Assembly: GCA_002441525.1 (NCBI GenBank)
Contig: DJWH01000076.1
Coordinates: forward strand, 1-5,252
Source: Acholeplasmataceae bacterium UBA6235
GTDB taxonomy: Bacteria; Bacillota_I; Bacilli_A; Acholeplasmatales; UBA5453
DNA length: 5,252 bases
Direction of reading: 5' to 3'
The notes beneath the pieces were generated by a model that did no database searches, had not been told where the DNA came from, and saw only the letters and a list, made by a program, of their open reading frames with translations. The position numbers were made by a program, and so were the translations under genes. The first letter of the stretch is position 1. Every line of letters starts with the position of its first letter. Of the stretch, positions 1-5,252 are shown one piece after another.

Positions 1-991
1 CACCACGGCCATTGTTACTCTTATAGCTGAGTTTATAATCCGCAGCCCCTAAGTTGGGCATGGTATGAAATTTACCATATTGCGATTCGTTGATGAGGAC
101 TTGAGGGTGTTCAATACGAACGCCAACAGAGAATGCTTTTTGACTAATTTGAATGCCTTGTTCATACAACAGTGTGAATGTATCACGAGCACTGTGTCCA
201 ATGCCCATCAAACATACATCTGTTTCGATACGATTGTTATCATTGACGATGACTGCGGATAAAACGCCTTCATTAAACTCTAGTTTTGTTACCTTCGAAT
301 GGAATCTGACTTCTCCACCAAGTAGCGTGATTTCTTGTCTAATCGAGCGGATGATGCCTTTCAGTATATCGGTACCCACATGTGGTTTGTTGATGTATAG
401 AATGGCTGGGTCTGCCCCATGCTTAACCAAGGCTTCCAAAACATAGCGACTTCTTAAATCGTTCACGAGTGTGGTGAGTTTACCATCTGAAAAAGTACCT
501 GCACCACCTTCACCAAATAAGATGGTTGCGTCTTCATGGAATTCACCAGTGGTTTTAAAATGGTCCCAAAGTTTGGTACGTTCATCGACATCTAACCCAC
601 GCTCTAATACAATGGGTCTGTAGCCTCTTCTCGCGAGTAACAATGCACTGAATATACCTGATGGTCCAAATCCAATGATGACTGGTCGATGTTTGAGTGT
701 TTTATCACCCATTTCTACTTCATGATATGCACTGTCTGGAGAAATCATGAGATTAGGGTATTTTTTATCGACCAGGTTTTTCTCGTATGGCAATTCGATA
801 TCGATAGAATACACAAAGATTACATGGTCTTTCTTTCTCGCATCAATGGCTTTTTTAAAGATGGAAAAAGACTGAACATCGTTCTTTTTGATGCGATACT
901 TATCATAGATATAATTCAGGATAGCTGCTTTTTCTAATTCTAATGTTAATGCATCCTTCAATTCAATTTTAATTTCTGTAATTCGAATCAT
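1..991 (-). CDS. FAD-dependent protein, COG2509 family (partial, C-terminus beyond left edge)
   Basis: The minus-strand frame is open from an ATG at 991 to the window edge: 330 complete codons and no stop, so the C-terminus is missing. An N-terminal domain of about 100 residues, with the family-like stretch KKAIDARKKD (46-55), precedes a Rossmann FAD-binding motif GFGPSG (107-112). The strand that follows ends in LERG (129-132). The signature GEGGAGTFSDGKL (160-172) and the later SVGVRIEHPQ (288-297) are hallmarks, as I recall them, of proteins annotated as NAD(FAD)-utilizing dehydrogenases or FAD-dependent dehydrogenases. Family members usually run about 460-540 residues, so perhaps a third is cut off. 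Substrate and reaction are not established for the family. It should be cytosolic, as no signal peptide or membrane segment is seen. The ribosome site AGAGGT lies 5-6 bases before the ATG and overlaps the upstream gene's TAG, which fixes the start and implies co-transcription. Family assignment is firm; exact function is unknown. Confidence 0.9.
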   Translation of the reverse strand, partial: MIRITEIKIELKDALTLELEKAAILNYIYDKYRIKKNDVQSFSIFKKAIDARKKDHVIFVYSIDIELPYEKNLVDKKYPNLMISPDSAYHEVEMGDKTLKHRPVIIGFGPSGIFSALLLARRGYRPIVLERGLDVDERTKLWDHFKTTGEFHEDATILFGEGGAGTFSDGKLTTLVNDLRSRYVLEALVKHGADPAILYINKPHVGTDILKGIIRSIRQEITLLGGEVRFHSKVTKLEFNEGVLSAVIVNDNNRIETDVCLMGIGHSARDTFTLLYEQGIQISQKAFSVGVRIEHPQVLINESQYGKFHTMPNLGAADYKLSYKSNNGRG

Positions 992-999
992 GAGTACCT

Positions 1000-2205
1000 C
1001 TATTGGGTTGCATGAAGGCCTGCAACATAACCTGAGCTCCAAGCCCATTGAAGATTGTATCCGCCGCATAGACCATCGATATCGATGATTTCGCCAGCAA
1101 AGTATAAGCCTTTTGATTTTTTAGATTCTAACGTTTTTGGTTGGATATCGTTCACATTGACACCACCTGCGGTCACTTGGGCTTCTTCATAGCCTTTCGA
1201 TCCGGTGACTTTAAACTTCATCGATGTGAGCAATTGTGCCATTCGTTTGATCTGAATTGGATTGAGTTGTCCGATGGTGACATCCGCCATCAAACGTGCT
1301 TCTTTTAAAACGACAGACACCAGTTTTCGATTGATTAATCCAAGTAATGCCAATTCAACCGGTAGATTCTTTAAATCCATCAAACGCTCTTCGATATCGG
1401 TTGGATTAAGTTCAGAGACCAATTTCACATCCACATAGATGGTTTGATGGTCTTGTAAAAGTGCATTCGCTTTTCTGGATAATTGTAATATGGTTGGTCC
1501 ACTGATGCCGTATTTGGTAAATAGTATGTCACCAAACTCGGTTTGAATGATTTGATTTTGATGTATTAAGGATACAAAGCCTGGAAATTTAACCCCATCC
1601 AAAACTTTAAGATACGGTGAGTCTAATTTCAGTTTTACCAAAGCTGGGAAGAGTGGTGTAATTTCATGACCCAAATCCTTCGCGATTTGATAACCTGTAC
1701 CATCACTGCCGGATTGCGGAAGTGCAAGTCCACCCGTAGCCACAATCAATCGGTCACAATGATAAGTATCGCCTTGTTGGTCATATAAGACAAAGCCTTG
1801 GGTTTCTTTGTGGGCTGATAAAATGACTTTTTCATATATCACTTCTATACCCAAGCGTTTGATTTCATAGATCAGTACATCGGTGATGCTGGATGCTTGT
1901 TCAGATAATGGATAGGTTTTTCCTAAATCTTCAATCTTTGGTGTAATACCTAAAGACTTGAAAAACAAGAGGGTCTCACTGGGACTAAATGAGTCGAAAA
2001 CACTTTTAACAAAGGTTGGATTATTATAATGAATTGGTAGCGCATCGACATTGGTGAAATTACAACGACCATTGCCGGTTGCGAGAATTTTCTTACCTAG
2101 TTTTGCATTTCGTTCTATGATGGTGACATCTGCACCATGACGTTTCGCAATGATGGCAGCTACCAGTCCACTGGCACCACCACCGACGACGATGATTTTT
2201 TTCAT
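1000..2205 (-). CDS. HI0933/YhiN/YtfP-like NAD(P)/FAD-dependent oxidoreductase (COG2081)
   Basis: A complete 401-residue protein, the normal length for the family. It opens with a dinucleotide-binding motif, VVGGGASG (residues 6-13), and an acidic strand end, IIER (29-32). Family signatures follow: ATGNGRCNFTN (42-52), ATGGLALPQSGSDGTGY (156-172), DILFTKYGISGP (226-237), TAGGVNVNDI (345-354), and a C-terminal block with GLYFAGEIIDIDG (366-378) and CGGYNLQWAWSSG (380-392) that completes the FAD site. The members are soluble flavoproteins with an FAD domain and an inserted beta domain; their physiological substrate is not settled. A longer reading frame from TTG at 2223 exists. I chose ATG 2205 because AAGGGG (2215-2220) sits nine bases upstream, the predicted transcript would begin near 2225, and the homologous N-terminus starts MKKIIVVGGG. 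The TAG stop lies eight bases before the COG2509 gene, indicating a two-gene or longer operon. Confidence 0.93.
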   Translation of the reverse strand: MKKIIVVGGGASGLVAAIIAKRHGADVTIIERNAKLGKKILATGNGRCNFTNVDALPIHYNNPTFVKSVFDSFSPSETLLFFKSLGITPKIEDLGKTYPLSEQASSITDVLIYEIKRLGIEVIYEKVILSAHKETQGFVLYDQQGDTYHCDRLIVATGGLALPQSGSDGTGYQIAKDLGHEITPLFPALVKLKLDSPYLKVLDGVKFPGFVSLIHQNQIIQTEFGDILFTKYGISGPTILQLSRKANALLQDHQTIYVDVKLVSELNPTDIEERLMDLKNLPVELALLGLINRKLVSVVLKEARLMADVTIGQLNPIQIKRMAQLLTSMKFKVTGSKGYEEAQVTAGGVNVNDIQPKTLESKKSKGLYFAGEIIDIDGLCGGYNLQWAWSSGYVAGLHATQ

Positions 2206-2214
2206 AAGAAACAA

Positions 2215-2220
2215 CCCCTT
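2215..2220 (-). promoter_or_regulatory. Ribosome binding site deciding the HI0933-family start
   Basis: On the minus strand AAGGGG lies nine bases before ATG 2205. The alternative TTG codon at 2223 lies directly upstream of this site and has no comparable site of its own, so the shorter start is preferred. Confidence 0.75.
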
Positions 2221-2231
2221 CAATCGGATTA

Positions 2232-2240
2232 ATTATAACA
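2232..2240 (-). promoter_or_regulatory. Extended -10 promoter for the flavoprotein operon
   Basis: The minus strand reads TGTTATAAT, a perfect TATAAT (2232-2237) preceded by the TGn of an extended -10 element. No good -35 hexamer occurs 16-18 bases upstream, which extended -10 promoters can tolerate. Transcription would start near 2225, giving a leader of about 20 bases that holds the ribosome site. Confidence 0.6.
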
Positions 2241-2307
2241 TATTTTCATATAAATAGGCGATGAACCCAATTTTTATATAATAGTGAAAATAATTTAAAA
2301 TGTTATG

Positions 2308-2336
2308 TTTACATCTCTCGCTTTAATTGTTACAAT
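2308..2336 (+). promoter_or_regulatory. Strong sigma-A type promoter for the zinc-ribbon/DUF2085 pair
   Basis: TTTACA (2308-2313, five of six matches to TTGACA) and TACAAT (2331-2336, five of six matches to TATAAT) are separated by exactly 17 bases. TGT immediately before the -10 gives an extended -10 as well. The predicted start is near 2343, six or so bases before the AGAGGT ribosome site. It diverges from the flavoprotein promoter, about 70 bases away. Confidence 0.75.
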
Positions 2337-2361
2337 TATGTTAAGAAAAGAGGTATTCGAT

Positions 2362-2746
2362 ATGGCACATTGCAAAAACTGCGGTAACTTAGGCAACATT
2401 GACTCGAACTTTTGTCCGAATTGTGGTGAACCCCCTAAATCAAAAAGCAGCACAACAAAAGAAAGACAGTGGAAACAATGAAATCTATGGTGATTACAAT
2501 CCAAACTTCAACAATGCGGGCAATCCAAAAACATCCACTTCTTACGAAAGTGATACAACCACAACACTGTTTTGTATCCTAGGCTTTTGTTTTCCAATCG
2601 TAGGGTTGATTTTGTATCTGGTCTTAATGAACGATAAACCAGCCAGTGCCAAAGCTGCTGGTATTGGTGCATTAATTGGATTCATCCTCGGTGTATTGGG
2701 TTCACTCGCAAGCTTTGGTTTACAGACATGGCTAACACTCATTTAA
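2362..2746 (+). pseudogene. Zinc-ribbon membrane protein, apparently frameshifted
   Basis: The start is well supported. ATG 2362 follows AGAGGT (2349-2354) at normal spacing and a near-consensus promoter. In this frame the protein begins MAHCKNCGN and continues to NFCPNCGE, a CxxC...CxxC zinc ribbon (Cys 4, 7, 18, 21), but a TGA at 2479-2481 would end it after 39 residues. The expected remainder is in the next frame: a polar Asn/Gln/Lys-rich linker, then two hydrophobic segments (about 2570-2620 and 2655-2715, the first containing FPIVGLILYLVLM), ending at TAA 2744-2746. Joining them needs one base removed between about 2425 and 2478. The best candidate is the C5 run at 2431-2435. The repaired product would be 127 residues, typical of small zinc-ribbon/two-helix membrane proteins of unknown function in Bacillota. 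It may be a true pseudogene, a sequencing or assembly indel, or a +1 translational frameshift. A shorter reading frame from TTG 2399 covers only the second part and lacks the zinc ribbon. Confidence 0.75.
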
Positions 2747-3258
2747 AGAAATCAAAAGCCGTCTATTTCATAATCATCACTGTTCTATTCTTTCCAACAT
2801 TTATATTATCATTCCAATCTGATGGGGATATTTTTGATGTCAATTTTTTCCAAACCACAGCGTATTTTCTATCCGGTTACGTCTTATTGTTAACTGTTCT
2901 GGGTTCTTTATTCAAGAAACCCTACGTGACCATCTTTTTCGGGTGTCATGATCACTGTGAAAGACGATTCCATAAACTACACAACGTATTGCCCATCTGT
3001 GGCAGATGTACCGGTATCTATTTTGGGTTCTTTCTAGCCATCCCATTATCCTATTTGAATATGCCATTCTATTGGTTCATACCACTGGGTATACCACTGG
3101 TCATTGATGGTTTCATTCAAATCAAAGGGATTCCAAGCACCATGAATAGACGTTTGATCACAGGTATTCTATTTGGTCCAGCAATGGTTTCATTGTTTGG
3201 ATTATATAACGCCATGATTGTGTATCTAGTAGAAAGAACATTCATCATTTACGACTAA
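2728..3258 (+). CDS. DUF2085 family membrane protein
   Basis: This 176-residue integral membrane protein has about five hydrophobic segments: residues 11-29, 44-62, 96-110, 113-130 and 143-168. Between the second and third lies the diagnostic motif with Cys73-His74, Cys77, Arg79-Arg80, His82, His85 and then PICGRCTGIYFG (89-100) with Cys91 and Cys94. This matches my recollection of the DUF2085 signature. The Cys/His cluster suggests metal binding at the membrane, but no function is established for the family. The protein is longer than the shortest DUF2085 members because of two extra N-terminal helices. ATG 2728 lies inside the last codons of the zinc-ribbon gene, with a 19-base overlap and no clear ribosome site of its own. 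Expression probably depends on translation of the upstream gene, so the upstream frameshift could matter here. A terminator begins at the stop codon. Confidence 0.85.
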   Translation: MANTHLKKSKAVYFIIITVLFFPTFILSFQSDGDIFDVNFFQTTAYFLSGYVLLLTVLGSLFKKPYVTIFFGCHDHCERRFHKLHNVLPICGRCTGIYFGFFLAIPLSYLNMPFYWFIPLGIPLVIDGFIQIKGIPSTMNRRLITGILFGPAMVSLFGLYNAMIVYLVERTFIIYD

Positions 3259-3280
3259 AAAAGGGCAGGGCCCTTTTTTT
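3257..3280. terminator. Bidirectional intrinsic terminator between convergent genes
   Basis: GGGC (3263-3266) and GCCC (3270-3273) close a three-base loop. Flanking A6 (3257-3262) and T7 (3274-3280) extend the stem to ten pairs and supply a U-tract on either strand. It overlaps the TAA of the DUF2085 gene (3256-3258) on the left and the TAA of the DUF2161 gene (3279-3281) on the right, so one hairpin serves both transcripts. Confidence 0.9.
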
Positions 3281-3935
3281 ATTTTTGTATTTCCTCTATA
3301 GCTTTGATACCCATTAAACTCAATGTATATATGCCACGGTCTACTTTTTTAAACCAAAGATAATAGTTCTTTTGTAAAATGTTTGGGGTATCCATAATGC
3401 CTGTATAGGCTTTGATTTCTTTTGGTGATTTTTCTTTAAACTCGTATAAATACTGGGCTATTTTTAAGACTTTCTCACGATAATGTGTCATTTTTTTACC
3501 CTTCATTCCACCGATATTTTCATCGCTTTCGCGGAGTGAGAATTCCTTTAATAAAGCCTTTTTCTTGCGTGAGCTTTGTACACGACTCTTAGATAAATCA
3601 AAGCCTTCAGATTCCATGAACAAACTGGCTTGATCTTTACTCACACGAATCAAACCGATGTCCAGTCTTTTCAATAAATAGACAAAGGAGCGGAGGTTTG
3701 CTTGATGGCTTTTGATGGCTTCCTTTGGTAAAGCTATATACACTTTATCGCACAGTTTTTGGCGATCAACGGCTTGATAGATTAATTTTAAAGATACTTT
3801 TGTTTTCAGTTCTACAGCAAGCGTATAATGGTCTTTTACACCAAATACATCGATGTCCTTGACCTCGCCTTTCACTTGATACCCTTTAGATTCGAGCAAT
3901 TTTTTAACAGGTTCGTACAATTCTTTTTCTTCCAT
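3279..3935 (-). CDS. DUF2161 family PD-(D/E)XK phosphodiesterase-like protein
   Basis: A 218-residue soluble protein. The N-terminal part fits a PD-(D/E)XK nuclease fold: an opening helix, GEVKDIDVFG with Glu24, Asp27 and Asp29 (residues 23-32), then AVELKT with Glu42 and Lys44 (40-45), followed by a helix with Gln54 and the DRQ triad (57-59). These residues are laid out as the catalytic core of the superfamily. DUF2161 members are annotated as putative phosphodiesterases; no substrate is established to my knowledge. Residues about 120-150 are a basic linker, and residues about 152-215 look like a winged-helix DNA-binding domain, ending in YYLWFKKVDRGIYTLSLMG. ATG 3935 is chosen over GTG 3944 because AGGTGA (3941-3946) lies five bases upstream and the GTG falls inside it. 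The gene lies just downstream of an IS605-type element on the same strand. A DNA repair or defence role is possible but unproven. Confidence 0.85.
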   Translation of the reverse strand: MEEKELYEPVKKLLESKGYQVKGEVKDIDVFGVKDHYTLAVELKTKVSLKLIYQAVDRQKLCDKVYIALPKEAIKSHQANLRSFVYLLKRLDIGLIRVSKDQASLFMESEGFDLSKSRVQSSRKKKALLKEFSLRESDENIGGMKGKKMTHYREKVLKIAQYLYEFKEKSPKEIKAYTGIMDTPNILQKNYYLWFKKVDRGIYTLSLMGIKAIEEIQK

Positions 3936-3940
3936 AGTGA

Positions 3941-3946
3941 TCACCT
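3941..3946 (-). promoter_or_regulatory. Ribosome binding site deciding the DUF2161 start
   Basis: AGGTGA on the minus strand is five bases before ATG 3935. It contains the GTG that would otherwise be the longest start. An eight-base perfect palindrome, GTGATCAC (3937-3944), overlaps it. Confidence 0.75.
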
Positions 3947-3952
3947 GAATTT

Positions 3953-3958
3953 ATTATA
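3953..3958 (-). promoter_or_regulatory. -10 element upstream of the DUF2161 gene
   Basis: A perfect TATAAT on the minus strand, leaving a short leader before the ribosome site. The -35 region would fall at about 3974-3981, within the predicted IS right end. It offers only weak matches (TCTTTG at 17-base spacing, or TTTGTT at 15), so promoter strength is uncertain. Confidence 0.45.
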
Positions 3959-3975
3959 ATCCATTTTATTGAGAA

Positions 3976-4000
3976 CAAAGAGGTGATAAATCACCCTTTA
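3976..4000 (-). repeat. Subterminal imperfect palindrome of the IS right end
   Basis: A ten-pair stem with a TT (or TTTA) loop and a single unpaired T at 3981 on the minus strand; T4000 could add a wobble pair with G3976. In IS200/IS605 elements such hairpins are recognised as single strands by the Y1 transposase. No U-tract follows, so it is not a good terminator. Confidence 0.6.
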
Positions 4001-4056
4001 CAGAATGACTTATGATATATACCTCTTAACGATTTAACTCGTCTTATTTAAAGCGA

Positions 4057-5252
4057 CTACACACCAAATAGGTATGTACGCTTAGGTGTGTTCACACCTT
4101 TAGTCCCTATCCATAAGGCATCAGGATTACCTTTTCTTATCATATTTAATGAGGCATTTTGATCTGCGTTGATCAAGATGCCTTTTTGACTTTTATATAG
4201 ACCTCTTTTAATTCTAACTCCAGAGAAATCACCTTTAACGAATTCATCTTGGTCGAGATATGAAGCTTTTGACGTGTATGCTTCATTGATGACTTTAGTC
4301 TCAATACCTAGTTGTTCTGCTAGATAGATGATTCGATCTCTTAGTCTAGCTACTGGTATACTCTTAGTCCACTGATTATAGGTGTCTGATAGTCTTTCAT
4401 CTTTGAAGGTATCGTTATAACCAATGATGATTTGTTTCACCTTATTCTTAATCGCGTGATTAATGATTAGTTTAGCTGCTTTATAGATCCCATAATCCAT
4501 TTGATGGTTACGTTTATCCATTAGACGAATCATTTGTTTGGTTAGAATGTTTTGATCGGGTCTAATACTCGCTAGTTTCGCGATTCGTTTATGATAAAAC
4601 TGATTCATACTCTTTAATCGTTTCCCATCTAATAATAAGTGCTCATTATTCGTGACTGAACAAAAGGCTAGGTTGTTATACCCAAAATCAATCCCCATAG
4701 TTTCTGTATGACCTTCGAATGGATTAACAAGTTCATTATCGAGATAGACATAAACCACTTCAATGTACTTTCCATCATAGTAGGACTTGATGGTGATTTC
4801 TTTGATTTCTTTGTTTTGGATACATTCTGGTGTTTGGATGTCTAGAGATAAAGCGTCTACTTCATTTAACTCATATGTATGTTTATGAATCTGTTTTGAA
4901 TCCATTTCAAGTTCTTTCGATACTTTCTTAATGAAGTTACTTCTAGGTAAGGTATAGACTTTATCATCAGGTTTATAGACCATTCGGTCATAAAGTGGAT
5001 AATAGGTATCTTTCTTTAAATACCTAGGTAGTCTAATGGTTTGTTTAACCTTTGACTTCAAAGATCCAAAGAATCCTTTCATCGCTTCATCGACCTTACG
5101 AATGACCATTTGACCTTGAGTCGTACTTAAGTAACGATAATGTTCACTATCTTTCAGTAATTGATAATTTTCGTTATAGGATAAATACCCATTGGTTTTG
5201 ATAAAATGTTGTCTTACATTATAAAGTGCTTGATTATAGAGACTTCTTGAAG
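4057..5252 (-). CDS. tnpB: TnpB, IS200/IS605-family RNA-guided nuclease (partial, N-terminus beyond right edge)
   Basis: The frame is open from the TAG at 4057-4059 to the right edge. An ATG at 5109 could be mistaken for the start, but the 47 codons before it are in frame and read like a TnpB N-terminus (SLYNQALYNVRQHF, then GYLSYNENYQLLK, leading into VIRKVDEAMKGFF). The gene therefore begins outside the window and 397 residues are visible. Counting from codon 5109, RuvC-I is GIDFGYNNLAF (139-149; Asp141). A helical region with KRNHQMDYGIYKAAK follows. The RuvC-II segment is QIIIGYNDTFK (226-236), and EAYTSKASYLD (276-286) carries an alternative Glu276. RuvC-III is NADQNASLNMI (315-325; Asp316). 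The usual CxxC...CxxC zinc finger between RuvC-II and III is absent. TnpB uses an RNA from the element's right end to cut DNA and promote element retention. Family assignment is firm; nuclease activity is inferred. Confidence 0.93.
   Translation of the reverse strand, partial: SRSLYNQALYNVRQHFIKTNGYLSYNENYQLLKDSEHYRYLSTTQGQMVIRKVDEAMKGFFGSLKSKVKQTIRLPRYLKKDTYYPLYDRMVYKPDDKVYTLPRSNFIKKVSKELEMDSKQIHKHTYELNEVDALSLDIQTPECIQNKEIKEITIKSYYDGKYIEVVYVYLDNELVNPFEGHTETMGIDFGYNNLAFCSVTNNEHLLLDGKRLKSMNQFYHKRIAKLASIRPDQNILTKQMIRLMDKRNHQMDYGIYKAAKLIINHAIKNKVKQIIIGYNDTFKDERLSDTYNQWTKSIPVARLRDRIIYLAEQLGIETKVINEAYTSKASYLDQDEFVKGDFSGVRIKRGLYKSQKGILINADQNASLNMIRKGNPDALWIGTKGVNTPKRTYLFGV

Larger units (their letters stand above)
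3949..4110 (-). ncRNA. Candidate omega RNA (reRNA) for TnpB
   Basis: In characterised IS605 elements the TnpB guide RNA comes from the 3' end of tnpB plus the right end, and its guide is the DNA just beyond the element. Here the minus strand after the tnpB stop offers a small hairpin (TCGCTT at 4051-4056 with AAG-A-CGA at 4039-4045, loop TAAAT). The terminal bulged hairpin (3977-3999) and TCAA (3969-3972) follow. The predicted guide begins at 3968 and reads TAAAATGGATTATAATAA. The 5' limit inside tnpB is a guess. Assignment is by position and family precedent, not sequence identity. Confidence 0.45.
3969..5252 (-). mobile_element. IS200/IS605-family element, right-hand part (left end outside window)
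   Basis: The visible part contains tnpB and, after its stop, 88 bases of non-coding right end. On the minus strand this carries an imperfect hairpin: AAAG+GGTGAT (3990-3999) pairs with ATCACC (3982-3987) plus CTTT (3977-3980), leaving one unpaired T at 3981. TCAA (3969-3972) follows four bases beyond. A bulged-T hairpin followed by a TCAA cleavage tetranucleotide is the arrangement known for the IS608 right end, so I place the boundary at 3969. No target duplication is expected for this family. The tnpA gene and left end are not in view, so it could be autonomous or a tnpB-only element. Confidence 0.7.

Noticed and set aside
65..937. Plus-strand open frames of 65-97 codons at 65-262, 153-446 and 689-937
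   Set aside because: They lie antisense to the COG2509 flavoprotein, whose motifs are unmistakable. They show no recognisable domains.
2277..2282. A second plus-strand TATAAT upstream of the zinc-ribbon gene
   Set aside because: It has no -35 at workable spacing and no TG extension, while the promoter at 2308-2336 is far better. AT-rich spacers give such matches by chance.
2295..2742. Minus-strand open frames at 2295-2504 and 2542-2742
   Set aside because: They are antisense to the promoter and coding parts of the zinc-ribbon gene, which has a clear promoter, ribosome site and CxxC motifs on the other strand.
2399..2746. A stand-alone 115-residue gene starting at TTG 2399
   Set aside because: The start has no ribosome site. 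The first residues are an out-of-frame reading of the zinc ribbon, and the real start at 2362 is much better supported.
3937..3995. Shared GGTGAT/ATCACC motif between the IS hairpin and the GTGATCAC palindrome at the DUF2161 ribosome site, read as paired operators
   Set aside because: The first is explained by the IS end and the second by the AGGTGA ribosome site; the match is short enough to be chance.
4057..5109. A complete 350-residue TnpB starting at ATG 5109
   Set aside because: The 47 codons upstream are in frame, open to the edge and resemble the normal TnpB N-terminus, so the gene is cut by the window.
1..5252. CRISPR array, tRNA or rRNA genes
   Set aside because: I saw no regularly spaced repeats, cloverleaf-like segments or conserved rRNA stretches on either strand.

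Overview
The window looks like chromosomal DNA from a low-GC Gram-positive-type bacterium. AT-rich spacers, strong AGAGG/AGGTGA ribosome binding sites, TATAAT-type promoters and Lys/Ile/Asn-rich proteins point to Bacillota or to Mollicutes that keep the standard code (Acholeplasma or Izemoplasma-like). That placement is an inference, not a proof. Tryptophans are encoded by TGG and no intact gene needs TGA read as Trp, so the Mycoplasma code is not in use.

Positions 1-2205 (minus strand) hold two flavoproteins transcribed leftward. The first is a complete HI0933/COG2081-family FAD oxidoreductase. Eight bases after it comes the start of a COG2509-family FAD-dependent protein that runs off the left edge. 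The ribosome binding site of the second gene overlaps the stop codon of the first, so they form a tight operon. An extended -10 promoter precedes the pair.

Positions 2206-2361 are a divergent promoter region. A near-consensus promoter reads rightward into a small zinc-ribbon membrane protein gene, which is split by an apparent one-base frameshift near a run of five C. Overlapping its end by 19 bases is a DUF2085 membrane protein with a conserved Cys/His motif. A compact hairpin at 3257-3280 terminates transcription from both sides and touches the stop codons of the two convergent genes.

Positions 3279-3935 (minus) encode a DUF2161 PD-(D/E)XK phosphodiesterase-like protein. Immediately upstream of its promoter lies the right end of an IS200/IS605-family element. 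This consists of a TnpB RNA-guided nuclease gene (4057 to beyond 5252, minus, 5' end outside the window) and a downstream end with a bulged hairpin and a TCAA tetranucleotide. The end marks a plausible omega RNA scaffold and insertion boundary near 3969. TnpA and the left end are not visible.

The most useful points for follow-up are the frameshifted zinc-ribbon gene, the readable right end and predicted guide of the TnpB element, and the rearranged RuvC-II region of that TnpB. I see no clear evidence of an entirely new system.
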